This document shows positions 1 to 13,323 of a DNA stretch of 64,000 nucleotides, in pieces. The notes below the pieces were generated by a model, which saw only the letters and a list, made by a program, of their open reading frames with translations, did no database searches and was not told the DNA's origin. Both the position numbers and the translations under genes were made by a program. Origin of the DNA: Leptoclinus maculatus (lineage: Eukaryota; Chordata; Actinopteri; Perciformes; Stichaeidae); NCBI GenBank assembly GCA_032191485.1, contig JAVDOI010000010.1, forward strand, positions 8,425,318-8,489,317, given 5' to 3'. Position 1 is the stretch's first letter, and each line of letters begins with the position of its first letter.

Positions 1-1375
1 CAATTACAATACAAATGGTTGTCCCCATTAAGACATTGGCTTTGCTCCAACCAGTTCTTCCATATGTCCACGGAAAAGGTCCCAGCACAATCTGTTTGGG
101 CAAAAGCTCCAAATGGCCTCGGAAAAAGCTAGTATGGAACCACAACAAGCCTGCTATACTACCTGCTTGGGCAAATTAAGAGGCTTTGAAGAAAAAAAAA
201 AAAAAAGTGTGTTAGGAATATATTTCTAAACAATGTACAGGACTGATTTTGGATGACGACCTCCAGTAAAAGCTTTCTCCTGTGTGCAATAAAGGCTGCT
301 GTAGAACCTGTAACCTCCCAGTCTGTACATCCATCAATGCCATCCAGTTGTGTAAAAAGAAGTTATGATGTATCCTATTATTTGAATGCACAGAAAACAG
401 AATCAAATGTTTGGTGACTCAGTTTTCCTCCCCATGGCAGGATAAAGTTGTACTTAAACACTGATTCCAAATCAGTTTTGCCAATGTTCCCCTCTAATGT
501 GTTGAGGTAAAGTTGATTGTTAACCAGTGCGTAAGGACAGATTGATGTGATGGTTCATGTGTTGTTTGTCTTTATACCAAGCTGCTGTAGTGTATTGAAG
601 TGTTATGATCAACCCAAAGCAACATTCTTCTGTTGTGGTGTTTGTACTCTGATGTTTAAAAACTCTGTTCACTTCTTTGTTTGCCATATCAGATTCTTTA
701 GAAGCTGTCTGCTATTTTAAGTCATTCATATTGTTTTTGTTGTTTTCCTTCAATTGAACTTGCCATTTCTTCCTCATTTGTATGTATTTGCTTCCCAGAA
801 TCGGTTTTAAAAGCCTTTTTTCATTGTTTCTCTCCTCCTGGGTTGTTGGAAATGTTCGAGAAGTTCATGCTGCCGAATTTATAAATGTATTTTTTATTAA
901 AGATTTCATTATTTTTTACCCCTTTTTTATTCATCTTTTTTTCTGTCACCTTAGTTATCTTTAAAGGAACTAGTGGTTCATGCTGGATTTAGTTTTAATT
1001 AATAAGACATGTTCCAATGAATGGTCAAATGCATAAAAGGGACATATTGTGCTCATTTCAGGTCAATACTTGTGTCCTGGAACATGTTATTTTTCTCATA
1101 CTGTCTGTCTGACTTTTCCTGTATTCAGCCTTTTAACACCTTCCTCTGAAAAGCTACGGTTTAGCGCCACACATTTAACAGACGACCGACTGGGGACCCC
1201 AAGAATAAATACTGTGAGAAACAACAATCATAACAAAGTGTTAACTTATTTCTTCTCAAAACATTAGTCATATAATTAATGTCATCTTAAAAAATACATT
1301 ATTATTATTTTAGAAAACTAGTTTCGGAAAATGAAAATCGTGAAAATTAGGAAGTATGTGTCTGCCGCATCCGTG
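1..1375. other. AT-rich non-coding stretch, possibly a 3' UTR
   Basis: I see no convincing coding exon here. The stretch is AT-rich, and around 885-905 it has an ATTAAA-type polyadenylation hexamer within a T-rich block. That is the texture of a vertebrate 3' UTR, so a + strand gene could end just upstream of the window. This is inference only. Short open frames here have no recognisable domain. Confidence 0.25.
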
Positions 1376-1379
1376 TCTG

Positions 1380-1945
1380 AATGGACTATGCGATGACTTT
1401 TTTTATAACTTTTCGACATACAATACTATGACTTTCTCACCACCTTTCGACATGCTATACTATGACTTTTAATGACTTTATTCAACATACTATCCTATAA
1501 GTTTCAATTACTTTTTTGACATGCTATACTATGACATGTTTTCGACATACTATACTATGACTTTTTCAAGATTTTTTTCAACATACAAAACGATGATTTG
1601 TTACGTCATTTTTCAACATGATATGCGATTACTTTTTTCAACATATTTTATGAATTTATTACACATTTTTTGGACATACCATACTATGACTTTTTTGAAC
1701 ATACAATACTATGACTTTTTATTTACTTTTTTCGACATGCTATATTAAGACTGAAGAAAAAAAAATTCGACATACAATATTATGACTTTTTCTCGACATA
1801 CTATATTATGACTTTTTCAACAATTTCTTTCGACATACAATACGATTCATTTTTATGTCATGTTTCAACATGATATGCAATGACATTTTTCGACATACCA
1901 TACTATGACTTTTTTCGACATGCTACTATGACTTTTTAAAAGAAT
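1380..1945. repeat. Degenerate satellite/minisatellite, CGACATACTATACTATGAC-type unit
   Basis: About 18 imperfect copies of a roughly 25-35 bp unit follow one another. The core reads TTCGACATACTATACTATG, followed by ACTTTTT. Copies vary at single positions (CATGCTATAC, CATACAATAC, CATACCATAC) and in T-tract length. A longer order is visible: the unusual variant at about 1579-1640 (ACGATGATTTG, then GTCATTTTTCAACATGATATG) recurs at about 1831-1880, 252 bp later. This suggests block duplication on top of the short repeat. Open frames across it are repeat artefacts. Confidence 0.85.
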
Positions 1946-2363
1946 TTTAGAAGCAAGAACATGAAGAAGTGCCTTCCTTCACCTGGTTTCTAATATGTTA
2001 CAGCCATGATTAATAACTTTGAATCCTGCACACCAGATCTCTCCCTCGTGGCTCTTCTCTAGCTTTGTGTTCCTGACCTGTAAACTACGGCCATCCCGCG
2101 CCGTCTAATGTGCCATCCAGTTCCGACCTGCGATGCACCAACATGCTGAAGATTTATTCCAGCAATTATTGAGAGCAAGAGACTGAAAGACATTTTAAAC
2201 TGGCAAAGGTACCATAATGACCCCGGCTGCTTTGAAAGGGGGTGATAAGATGACTTGTTAAATCATTAAATATCTGAGTATTGATAAGCTGTTTAGGTAT
2301 AATTTAATATCACGATGCAGCGAGCATTTACACTGCTCTGTCTGTTTGGCTGAGCTCCTCCAA

Positions 2364-2365
<2 letters not shown>

Positions 2366-2399
<34 letters not shown>
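2366..2399. repeat. (CA)n microsatellite, 17 units
   Basis: An uninterrupted CA dinucleotide run, directly visible. Its reading frames give the Cys-Val repeats of the minus-strand open frames. Confidence 0.97.
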
Positions 2400-2401
<2 letters not shown>

Positions 2402-2950
2402 CACATGCACAGACACACAATGCGTCAGGGAGCAGAGAAGCCGCTGTGGCGACTGAAGATTGAAGATGACTTGAGTTGACGGCAACTACGCTTGTTATTT
2501 TTACTGCAATAAAAAATGTGCGAGTAACAAGCCAATACTTCATCAATACATCTGTTTATCAATGATGTCCGATGTCTGTGTTCTTCATTATTGATTATTA
2601 AAATGTATAAACTTCACTCAAGAATGGTATTTATTTCATTGACATTTTAGGTTTCGTTTCCAGTAAAATATGAATACTACTAATTTATTTATTGATGATA
2701 GGCTAGAATCTTATTGATGGCAAATTTCTTCGGGTCAATAAAACAAACCTTTATTACGTAATAAAAATGGAAACTTTGCAAAGCGGGGATCAAGATGATA
2801 TACATTTTAAAAGATGGTTATGACTGAAAAACTGCTGAACCTTCAGTCACACAAACACACACGATCTTTGATTTTGACCCCTCCTCCCTCTATTCACCAT
2901 CCTTCTCTTCTTTACACACACATCCTGCTATACGGTTGGACCCGAGGAAC

Positions 2951-2985
2951 CTGGGTCTCTCATTGCTTACTAATGAGAGACCCAG
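2951..2985. repeat. Perfect inverted repeat, 14-bp arms, 7-nt loop
   Basis: The left arm CTGGGTCTCTCATT (2951-2964) and the right arm AATGAGAGACCCAG (2972-2985) are perfect reverse complements around GCTTACT. It could be a structured element or a remnant of a mobile element. No function is visible. Confidence 0.9.
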
Positions 2986-5900
2986 TAGGCCCTCCATTCA
3001 TCTTAGTGGTGTGTTTGTTTGTGCGTACGGTATCATTACTCAGTCCCTGGGCAAATTATTAATGTCTGTTGTTCCAGTTGTTTTGGGCATTGGAGAAGAG
3101 AGCTCACTCTCCTGTGAGGGCGAATAAAGAGGGATGAGAAAAGCAAAAGCAAGAAGAGAGCTGGCAAGAAAGAGCAGAGGAGCAGATAAGACCCTGTGCC
3201 ATCTGGAAAAGACATCATCCGACATGTATATTTATATATGCCTGTATGTGTCTACAGTTTGCTTTATAGAATATGATTTCTGTCTTTCTCCCTCTTTTTT
3301 AAAAATCTTTTTTTAAGGAAAGTATATTTTTCACCAAGACTGACTTTTTCGTTGCTCACCATCTCATCTGTTGTTCCTCGTTGAAACTTTAGCTCAGAGC
3401 TGAGCATACAGCACAGGCAGGAACCTTTAGTCTGCAATGGAGGAGAGAAAGAAAGTGATGACAGGGTGATACTTGTGCGAAGTCGGAGAGGAAAAAGGGA
3501 AGAAAAGAATCCCAAAAGAGAGGGATGGATTGGTGGCTGGACTGTAAGAGAAGTGGAGCTGTGCTACAATATATGAAGATGTCTCTCTCTTCCTCTCTCT
3601 CTGCCTCTATCAGTGTACATTGTTTACTGGAGTAAAAATGAGTTCTATTCCATCTCCATTCTAAATGTAGTTAAAGGCAATGGGGCTACAAATTAATATC
3701 ACATGTTTAATACAAATATTTGCCAGATATCTCTATGAAATGGCATATGTACTAAGGATCACATATAAATATCTCAGGTCAATGCATAAAGCAATGAACT
3801 GTGTTCTGATTTGATCTATTATATCAGAGAAAACCTTAAAAAAACACGATAATAGCAAATTATGGAGTGTTTAAAGCTGCATTCATATTGTTGAATATGT
3901 TGAATATGTTGGCAGCAGAAACAACCTGTTGATGTGATATTGACATATTGTCACCTTTTTAAGTTGATCTGGCAAACCTGTGAACAGACAGTTGCTTATT
4001 TACACATCTAGCAGATACGTGGCAACATTAATATTCATTTGCAGTCATGTTGACATCAACCTGACGAATGTGAGATCAATATTCACTTTCTTTTAGCTCT
4101 GGGTTTTGTCTGCAACTTCTGAGGGAAATATCTGTCTCTTAAGCTGCTAAACGATCCTCTATGTTCACAAGTTGCTTACTTTGTCTGCCTGCTCCTTAAT
4201 GCTGGGCAGCAGCAGTGTTTGGTACATGTAGATTATTATAGAATTATCTTAGGAACTAATGAACTCCCACTTGATCTTTAAACTCCCCCGTCTGAACTAT
4301 TTATTAACTTGTTTTATTCCTTATTGCAACCCATAATATTAACTTACACTGAAAGGCCTACAGACATTACATGATGTAATAATGTAAACTGTGGCTGTGG
4401 AGCATGTCCTATCATTTGACATAATGAAACATGAAGGTGAGAAGGTCAGCTGTGAAATGTTTAGAGAGCTTATGAATTACTGTCTTGACTGTTAAATATG
4501 CACATTATGTTCGTGTTCCTTCCGCCGACCTCCACTCATGAATGTAATTGGATTTCTAAAAGTGCCGATACGCGAGCATACTCAGATACATTGAGGAGAA
4601 CAGGTCCACGTGTGAGATGTGCGATAGTAGTGGCTTAGACAAAGGACGACTTTATTACTGTACGACAGCTGTAGGATACAAAAATCACACATAATTTACT
4701 GCAGCAGACGTCGCTGTCCATTAATGGAAATTAAACAGGATGGTTTCATTCTTGAAAAGCCATGGTGCATTAAGGAGGCTGTAAAGTTAATATGGGTCTC
4801 ATCTTTTTATATCATTGCCTTATTGTCAATCACAATTCTACTGCAAAAATGACTTCCACTAGACTCCATTATATACAACTACATTTTTTTCTGACTCATA
4901 TTTTTTGACAAACAGCAAGAGGAGAACACTGAATTTAGAGGAAATGTTTTAACGGTAGTGGTTGTGTGATGCCAGTCACTTTGGGACATCCACAAACTGT
5001 TTATTGATGCTCAAGACCTGATTTAGAAAATTAAGAAAAAACGTTTCCCTAATTGCAAATCCTAGGTTGTGATTAGTTAAGACATGTATCAATAGTAAGT
5101 TAAACATATTTTGCACGCTGGCAGCCAAGCCAAAGGGCATTGCAGTAGTCAAAGCATTGGATGACAAGAGTCTGTCACCATTTTTTTTCTTCACTCATTA
5201 ACATGTTAAAGCAATTCTAATTCTTTCCCCTGTAATAAACAGTGTAGCAAAACCTCAACACCCCACACCCGGTGATTTTAGCCGTTCCAAATGGTACTCT
5301 GGTATTATCAACTACTGGATTTGTGGGCAGATAGAATCGCCTCCTCTGCACCAAAAGTTCGCAACCACTTTAAATCTACTGAGTAAAGAGATGACTAAAA
5401 CTTAAACAACAGACAGGAAATTATTATGAGAATGTACTGCTCCTATAGGGTAATACAAAAAAAAACTTTAAATAAACACATATAGGGAGCCAGAGTAAGT
5501 CAAGATTGCAGTGCAAACACAAACTCCCAAGAAGTTTAAGGTTGGAGTAAGACAGGAGGAGACAAACCTAAAGCTGGAGGGAGGGGGCGCCTCTCTCATC
5601 TCTGCCTCTGGCCCTCTTCCTCTGGGTTTGCTGCACATACAACAGAGATACTGTCTGGCTTCTGCTTGTCTTGGTGTTCACCTGGTGTGAATATACCCAG
5701 GTTTACTCCATTATAGATTCTTTGACTTCCCCATAAAAAGTTTGCAAAGCCTACATTGTTTACTACCATGTTTGCTAGCTTACAACCTTCTTTTTCACTG
5801 GCTTTTGCTGGCACATTTCTTGAAGTGTTACTGCCGCAACTGTAGCCTCTCAGACACTAGATGTGTCCTGTCTACATTACTTAATTAAACCTTTACTGGT

Positions 5901-7159
5901 GGTATTTGAGACCTTTTTGATGACTATTAAAATGCAGCAGTCCGGAATGCCCTACTAGTAACATTTGTTGGAAAACAATTGCATGGCCACTACTTAATAC
6001 CGTGTAGGAACAAGATGATTAAGCCATGGCCACATCTTAATAAGGCATGGGAATTAAATCATTTTGGGAGAAAATGATTGTTATTCATTTCTATGGAGAT
6101 GACTGTTTGTTGACTAACTGGCAGGGGTGTCCTCAGTATCTTAAGTATCGCTTGCAAAAATGACATACTTCAGTCTCTTGAGGTTAGGCATTTAGTAATT
6201 CTAAGCAAGAGACGCTGCTCACACTGCTTTGGCTGCTCAAAATGCACAGTCTCAAACGCAAACAATAGCTGACCACAGGGAAGTTCAAGTTATAGATTTC
6301 ATCATGCACGTACTGGAAGGACCTGCAGACTAAATGGTTACAGGTGGATGTACAACAAATGTTTGAAAAAAGGGCATCCATGCAAATAAGGCTAAACTGT
6401 ATGCAGTATTTTGAGCTCGGGTCCAACTATATCTAGCATGTAGATTCTTACAAGAAGAAAAAAACATGTGGAATGTGCATCGATGGTTACATAGATGGCT
6501 TTTCCCGCAAAATCATATGTTTGGAAGATGCACACACAAGCAGCGGCCCAAACGTCATATAGATCAAAGACACTGAAATAATTTACAATGAAATCTTTTT
6601 TTTCAAACTTTTGATGTCACTCATATGTTTGTGTTTGCGACATATATACCACCACATTGCACACTTTAATTAACTCATCTCGATGCGTTAAGTCACAGCC
6701 ACAACTTAATGTTCTTGTTCTCATGCAGTCGTGGCCACAGAATAGAATAGAATAATTAATGGCTTTGCAATATATTTCTTTCTAACAAATGTCATCCGGC
6801 ATGCTCCTTAAGGTACCACAGTGTTTCTTTAAGCTTTTTAATTGTAATGGAAGATGGAAAAAACCCGTCCTTTTCATAAAGAAATCCTCTCTTTGCTAAT
6901 CATTTACCCATATCTTATATATCATATCTTATACCTCTAGTTAAGTAAACGTTTGAAACCTCTACTAACGGGGCATCCGCTGCTTTATTCATAAAATATA
7001 ATCTGATCGCATCATGCTCAGACACCCGAGTTATGAATCAAACTGACTCACTGATGTTAAAACATTTAAAACATGTTTGCATTCCAGCGTTTGCTGAATG
7101 AATTCATTGCTGTCTGCCAGAAGAGGCAGGTGAGCAAACTGACTTGTTTGGAGACTGAA

Positions 7160-7161
<2 letters not shown>

Positions 7162-7198
<37 letters not shown>
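7162..7198. repeat. (TG)n microsatellite
   Basis: An uninterrupted TG run of about 18 units. It explains the Cys-Val and Thr-His open frames on both strands here. Confidence 0.97.
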
Positions 7199-7202
<4 letters not shown>

Positions 7203-9779
7203 AGAGTAACTGCTGTGAAAGAGTACCTCATCCCTTGTCCCCTCTGCCTCTTTTATCTTTGAACTTTCATAGAATTATTTCTCTTCCTGTCTCACCTGCC
7301 ATTACTCTTCCATTCATTAGAAGAGAGGATCAATACCACTTCTCATAGAACAGGTGGAAGCAGCCTGACTCTGTCCAAAGGTTACAAAATCTCCCTAGTA
7401 AGCATTTATTTCCTTTACCAGATTCAAGAATAGAATGTCTTTCTGTCCCATTTGAATGTGCCCCTAGCATCTAATGCAATCTCGTTTCATCGACACCCGT
7501 CACTTCACCCTCAGCATACGAGAAAGAGCAGATCAAGACAGCAACTCATTTAACAGCACAAGCAACGGGAATGTTGAAGGCCTCATACGCAACAATCCAG
7601 TCTCTCCTGCCCACAATCTTCTATTCAGTGTAACTTGAATGTCTGAATGCCAGTCGAGCTGTATAAAGACATAGTAAGAGCACAACACTCTCCCGTCTGG
7701 TGATACAGCCGATTTACACACAATGTAGAAATGAATACTATGTGAATGTACTTGTCAAAATGGGCCATCACACTGTCCTGAAATACCAAGACACTCCTGT
7801 TTCCTATTGATGTCTGAATCCTGATTGTTGACTACAATAGTGACACCTTCCATTATATCTCAATGGATAAGTTATTGTACATTCTGACAGATAGGAGGCA
7901 GTTTGTCAACCAGGACCTCTTCTGCACCAAAGAGGTTTTGGATTCTTATCATTTCCTCCAGACACCAAGGTCTGTATCACCTGACACCAAAGTAGTTTGA
8001 TGGACAGTGACTTCTGATGGGAAAACTATCATTATCGTCACAAAAAGATGACAGAATGGGTTCTGCGGCGGAGAGGAGCTTTCACTTAAATGGCCCATTT
8101 GTGTGTGACGCCAAAAAAAAAAAAAAAGTTGGATTTTAAAGTGGTGCCCAAGGTCAAATTGAGTGACACAAAGTTAAACTCCATTATGTTTTGGTCACTC
8201 ATGCTGCTCTTCCTTCCTTGGGCATCTTGCGGTATGACCACTTGTTATGTGATTGACCACTGCAGCGTGACATCCGGTTGCGTTTCTCCAAAAAAGTTGA
8301 ATCTCTTTCAACTTTTTGCCCAAGCGGTGCCTGATTTGGTGTGAATGCAACCTCATGCCATTGTAACAGACTTGGTGACCTGTAATTAATCTGTTATGTT
8401 ATGAGTGTTACCGTGTTTACAGGAAGACGTTGTTCAAGATAACAGTAATGGTTATTGCATTTACTTAGTTTCAGAATGTCAGCGACTGTATCATGACTTG
8501 TGAAGCCGTTAAGCCTGTCAATCATTCTACCTATGGGGGTGGGTGGCGCAAGTGAGGTGGGAAGGAAACTGTTTAATCCATTCTATTCACTTAAGCGCTT
8601 GTTTTTTGGTCGTGGAAAGACAAAAACACACCATCCTAGCGATTTGAGATACCGATTGCACTACTACAATACCATCGCCACACACAAACGCAAAGCTTGC
8701 TAGTCACGGCTGTTAAGCTCGCACAATCGCTGTCCAGGGAAGGGGTTTTAGCAAACGGTTAGCTATTATCCAGCCCTTGCAAAGAATGTATTGGTTTGGG
8801 TGTGCCTCTTGATGATTGCCTAAACAGCTCATCATTCGTGATGATTAAATGGATCACTTGTGAAGCTATTCAAATGCCAGCTTATTGTCACTGAGACCCT
8901 GTTTCCAGCAATAAAAAAAGGTTTTCATTTAAACTCTGCTTCAGGAATCAAATACATCCCACCCCCGCCAGTCTGGTTCACAGTCCTCCTCCTCCAAAAA
9001 AAATAATTTTGACTTCAATCAACAACACAGCAGCACTGACATGCCGCAAATTAAAACAGCACTGTAGAGATTTGTGTCTGCATGCATTTATATTAGGTCT
9101 TCCCCAATTATAAGCTAGAAAACAGAATGTATTTTGAAATGCAGTTATGGCCAAGAGGATGGTGACTTTGTAAATGTCACTTTTTTATTTTGCACCATTG
9201 GTTTGTGTGAGTTTATAAAGATATACTGTGCTGCTGATCGCTGTTCTTATCTGTTCTTGAAAGCTGAGCTGCTGAATTGTGAAATAGCTGCAGCTGGGAA
9301 AGAAGTTTGTGTTTATATGTGAAGTACAAAAGTGTGCTTATTACTAAAGTGGTGCAGCAAAACTTTTTACATTTCTAATGACAATGATACATTTTCCCTC
9401 TTACGCTATTAGTTGTATATAGTTTTTCATAACTTATTAAGCTTTACAGCATTTAAGAACCTCAAGACAGAATTGTAATAAGTTCCATTGAGCTTGGGTA
9501 CCTCAGTATATGTCATAATTATAGAGTGCAGTGTCAAGTAAAAATGTGAATGCATAAGAAACAAGGACAAGATACACAAGTAATAATGTGAATGTAATGT
9601 ATCCACAATAAGAGAAAGAGCAATTCAAGTATATATCTTACCTAAAATTAAACTTTTGAGTGTGAGACATGTTTTCATTGTAACCTTCAAAAGTGGACAA
9701 GTTTCTTTCATAAACAACATGAAGAAGATATAAAAAACACACAAGACAACTGTTAGTTATACACCACAGTGTCACATGG

Positions 9780-10590
9780 AGGTCAGGGACCTCTCTAGTA
9801 GATCAGGGTGGTAGCACTTTTCCAGTTGTGCCTTCAGTTTGTGATTTTATTGGACCAAATCTCGAGGCGCAGCTGAGCTGTAGCGAGTGTCCAGAATGGG
9901 GAACTCAGGATTGCATCTCTGCTTCTGGCGGGTGAGGAGGTTCACCTGGCCTCTTCAGACTCTGACCTCCAGTGCGCACTGGGACGTTTTTTTCAGCCAA
10001 GTGTGAAGTGGTGGCAGATGAGGGTCAACACCTCCATGTCTGAGGCCTTGGCGCTCTGCCAGAAAATGGTGGCTTGCTCCAAGTTGGGAATGAGTCACTG
10101 GACCTAGTGAAGGATTTTCGGATTTTAAGTATTAAAGGGTCTTGTTCAAGACAAGCAGAATGACAGGAGGTTTGGTTCAGTAACTGCTAAAATGTGGATG
10201 CTATAAAAGACTGAGGGCGCTGAGCCTGAAGATAAATCTCTGAATTTCTGTCTCAGTTCCGAACTCACCAATGGTGATGAGCTTTTGGGTGATGCCCAAA
10301 GTACTAGAGTGTGTGTAGAGGCAACTGAAACTACATTGCTGGGTTCACCCTTCGAGATAGGACGAGAAGCTCAGACGTCTGGAAGGAGCTCGGAGAAAAA
10401 CTGCTATTTCTTAGTTGAAAGAAGTCGGTTGTTCTGATTTGGATGCCTCCAAGACTCCTCCCTGCAGATGTTTTCCAAGCCAATCATAATGGAAGGAGAC
10501 CACGCGGCAGAATACCAGAAATATAACTGGAGGGATAACTGGAACCCGCGGACCTGAATAAGGGACAGAAAATGAATAAATAGATGGATG
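9780..10590 (+). pseudogene. LINE (non-LTR retrotransposon) reverse-transcriptase relic, RTE-like
   Basis: The DNA resembles the 3' part of a very common fish LINE ORF: the late RT palm, the connection and the C-terminal region, ending in a 3' tail with GATGGATG-type repeats near 10580. In the best frame the block around 9921-9985 reads LLLAGEEVHLASSDSDLQ. The active-site motif, normally FADD in this family, has decayed to LAGE (about 9925-9936), so the copy is catalytically dead. The frame breaks several times. Assignment to the RTE/Rex3-like clade is my recollection of the family and is not checked. A minus-strand open frame at 10404-10673 is a shadow. Confidence 0.65.
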
Positions 10591-11153
10591 AGGGCCTCTA
10601 GATTCTCGCTTGTGAACAAGTTGTAGCTGTTAATGCCACAGCAGTGGGCTTTGTCCTGTTGGCGCTGGACCACACTGTCTGGCTAGGCTGTGTTAATCCT
10701 GATATTATTCATATCCTGTTATGGATATTTCACATACTCTCCTGTTATCTGGAAAGGATCTCGATAGGACAGATCAATAAGATAACAGCTGCTTTAATTA
10801 CAGATACATAAGATAAATCAATGACAAATTTCACATTAAGGATAATTGTTATTTTGTAAGAACAAAGAAATGGGAAGGGGTTGAAGTGTCAAATGATGAA
10901 ACTAAATCTGGTGGTGTAAGAGACATATTTACTATTTCTTCAAAAATAATTGAGCATGTTGACCTGATGACACCAGCTGAAACAATGTTCAGCTGTGGTT
11001 TCATAGTGGTTTCACTTCTTTTTTTGCATCTGGAGGACTTGCCCCCTGCTGGTCACTAGAGAGAATGCACGTTTTAAGACACTTCCACATCGGCTTCACT
11101 CGGCAGAACCGGAGGTTGCCGCCTGGTTTTAACAAACTATTCAAAGCTCAATC

Positions 11154-11187
<34 letters not shown>

Positions 11188-12805
11188 GCCCCATTAGTGC
11201 TGTGAACAGCCGCCAGGGAGGCCCGGAGCTGCTGTGTAAAACACTGAACAGAGTTGACAGGAGAGAGGGAGATGAAAGTACAGAGAGAAGTCAGGTAAAC
11301 TGGATGGAGTGTCTTGCCATGAGGACGTTGAGAGTGGTGAAGCAATATATATATATATACAAATATCGGCACAGACAAAAACACACTATACTCTACAGTA
11401 TACACCATATATCTATAGGGAGAGATAGACAGTTTAAGTTCCCTGGGAAATTCTGGATCTGAATGTACTTTTTCCAGTTTACTCAGAAAACTCACTCAAA
11501 CTTTTTTTAAATAATAAAGTGGGTTAGATAAGTTTTGTCGACGTGGGTCTGCATTTTGTAAGAAAGACATTTCCTTTATTCCTCTTTACTTTATCTTCCT
11601 CTCCCTCTGAATTGTTCTTATTTGCTTTATTTCCTTCCATTGTCATCACCATCATAATAACCTTTATAAACACCTTTCTGTCATTTCTTTCCTCTGAATA
11701 ATTGTGTCAGCAAATACGCTACGTCGTAAACGTGATGCCACCAGGATTATGTTTTTTTTTTACATAAATGCAACATAAACGCAAATGTTTTGCGAGGGAG
11801 CAAATACATTGAATATGTTTATCAGACCTCAAAGATATACACAATGCGTTTTGGAGAGTATCACTGAATGTAAACAGAACTTTATCTGTATTTATGTATT
11901 ATTGTAGACATGTTGAAAAGGTATGTGTGCGTGTTTGTGGCTGTGACAGAAAGTAGAATTCTTACAGAACTTTATATATTACTCATGAGGGATGGGTACA
12001 GGACCTAGAGACACTTTCTTGGAGTGGGAGGAGATAAAAGGACACGACGGCATCGATGCTATACCGTTCATGAATAACACCCGAGTTTGTGTCAATGTGC
12101 ACGTATTTGCATGCTAATAAGAAATGCGTATGTGCATATTTGATGTGTAATCACCCGATCCAACTTTCCCACCTTTGAATGTTAATCTTTTTTACTGATA
12201 TCACATTAAATGTCATTTTTGCCGCTCGCTGACTTTCAAATATAAAGAAAAAGAAAAATACTGGAATAAGAAATAATTAAATAAAGCGTGACTGAAATTT
12301 GAGTCTGACAGGTTTCTTCTCACTCTTTGGCCTTTTTCGTCCTCCCAACATGAAAGACTTTCATTTCACCCATGAAAGATCAACAATTTGAAAGAGATAG
12401 CTTGCTCATTTTCCATTACGTGGTTCAACATTCGGAGCAGACAGCTCACCTTTCCCATCAAAGGGGAATGGAAGCATACAGCCACCTCTGACAAAAATCT
12501 GGTCAGTAATGAGTTCACACGTAGAAACAGAGCGTCAGAGACGGAACTCGCTTAATACTAAAGACAGATAAAAGAATGTTTTATAAACGTCAACGCTGTT
12601 ATTAACATCAATAAAACAAACAGTATCTTTGTCATTAATATCTATTTTATGTAACAGCATTTGAATGATGTTTTTCTGCTGTGTGACCATGAAGAAACAT
12701 GTTGCTGGTTCTATCCTCAGCACAAACAGGAATACATCTATAGTGCCCACCACAGTGCCCTTGAGCAAAAATATTGTTCCATATGTGTGAGTATAATAGA
12801 CCATA
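10591..12805. other. Gene-free stretch with TC and TA repeats
   Basis: I see no gene. A (TC)n run lies at about 11154-11183 and a short TA run at about 11346-11360. Open frames here, including a 115-codon minus-strand frame ending in Arg-Glu repeats from the TC tract, show no domain. Confidence 0.55.
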
Positions 12806-13120
12806 AGATAAGATAAGAGATAAGATAATCCTTTATTAGTCCTGCAGTGGGGAAATGTACATGATCACAGCAGCAAGTGGACAGTGCACACAAGATAGAG
12901 TAAAAACAAGAGTGACAAGTAATATAAATATTAAACAGTAAAGAATATCAACTATACAAAAAAAAGTACAAAAAGCACAACAACAAAAAAAATCAACAAT
13001 AAACAAAAAAAATTTAAAATAAAATAAAAATAAAAATAATAGAATATGATATATACAGACATGATGTGCTGTGCGTGTAAACAGGATGAAAAACAAGTTT
13101 CTTTCGTCAAGTGACAAGTA
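12806..13120 (-). repeat. Dispersed teleost repeat with TTATC tail (minus orientation)
   Basis: It begins with AAGATAAGATAA-type repeats. Read on the minus strand the end is a block ACTAATAAAGGATTATC followed by TTATC repeats. The same terminus, with GCTGCTGT upstream and TGTACATTTC in between, occurs in + orientation at about 26050-26135. Such 3' ends with short tandem tails are typical of LINE/SINE-type retroposons. Family name not assigned. The interior is A-rich low-complexity sequence. Confidence 0.7.
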
Positions 13121-13323
13121 AGTAAATATTATAAATATATATCAAGTCAACGATGTCATGGTGCATATTAACATCTAAAAACTGCTACTAAGTCAATCTG
13201 GTGATGTTTTGTTTTCTTATAAAAAAAAAGAAAAAAATGATACATTAGGCCTCCATAACCATGGGTGCTGTTGCCTTTGGAACTTCAGTTGTGACTGTTA
13301 TTTCCCATGTGTACTTAATATTT

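Larger units (their letters stand above)
1946..9779. other. Gene-free stretch with microsatellites and small hairpins
   Basis: No coding region is supported. The stretch holds a CA repeat (2366-2399), a 14-bp-arm inverted repeat (2951-2985), a TG repeat (7162-7198) and a hairpin with 11-bp arms AAAAAGTTGAA/TTCAACTTTTT and a 5-nt loop (8291-8317). The rest is ordinary AT-rich fish intergenic DNA. Open frames of 60-90 codons have no recognisable motif and many run through simple repeats. Confidence 0.6.
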
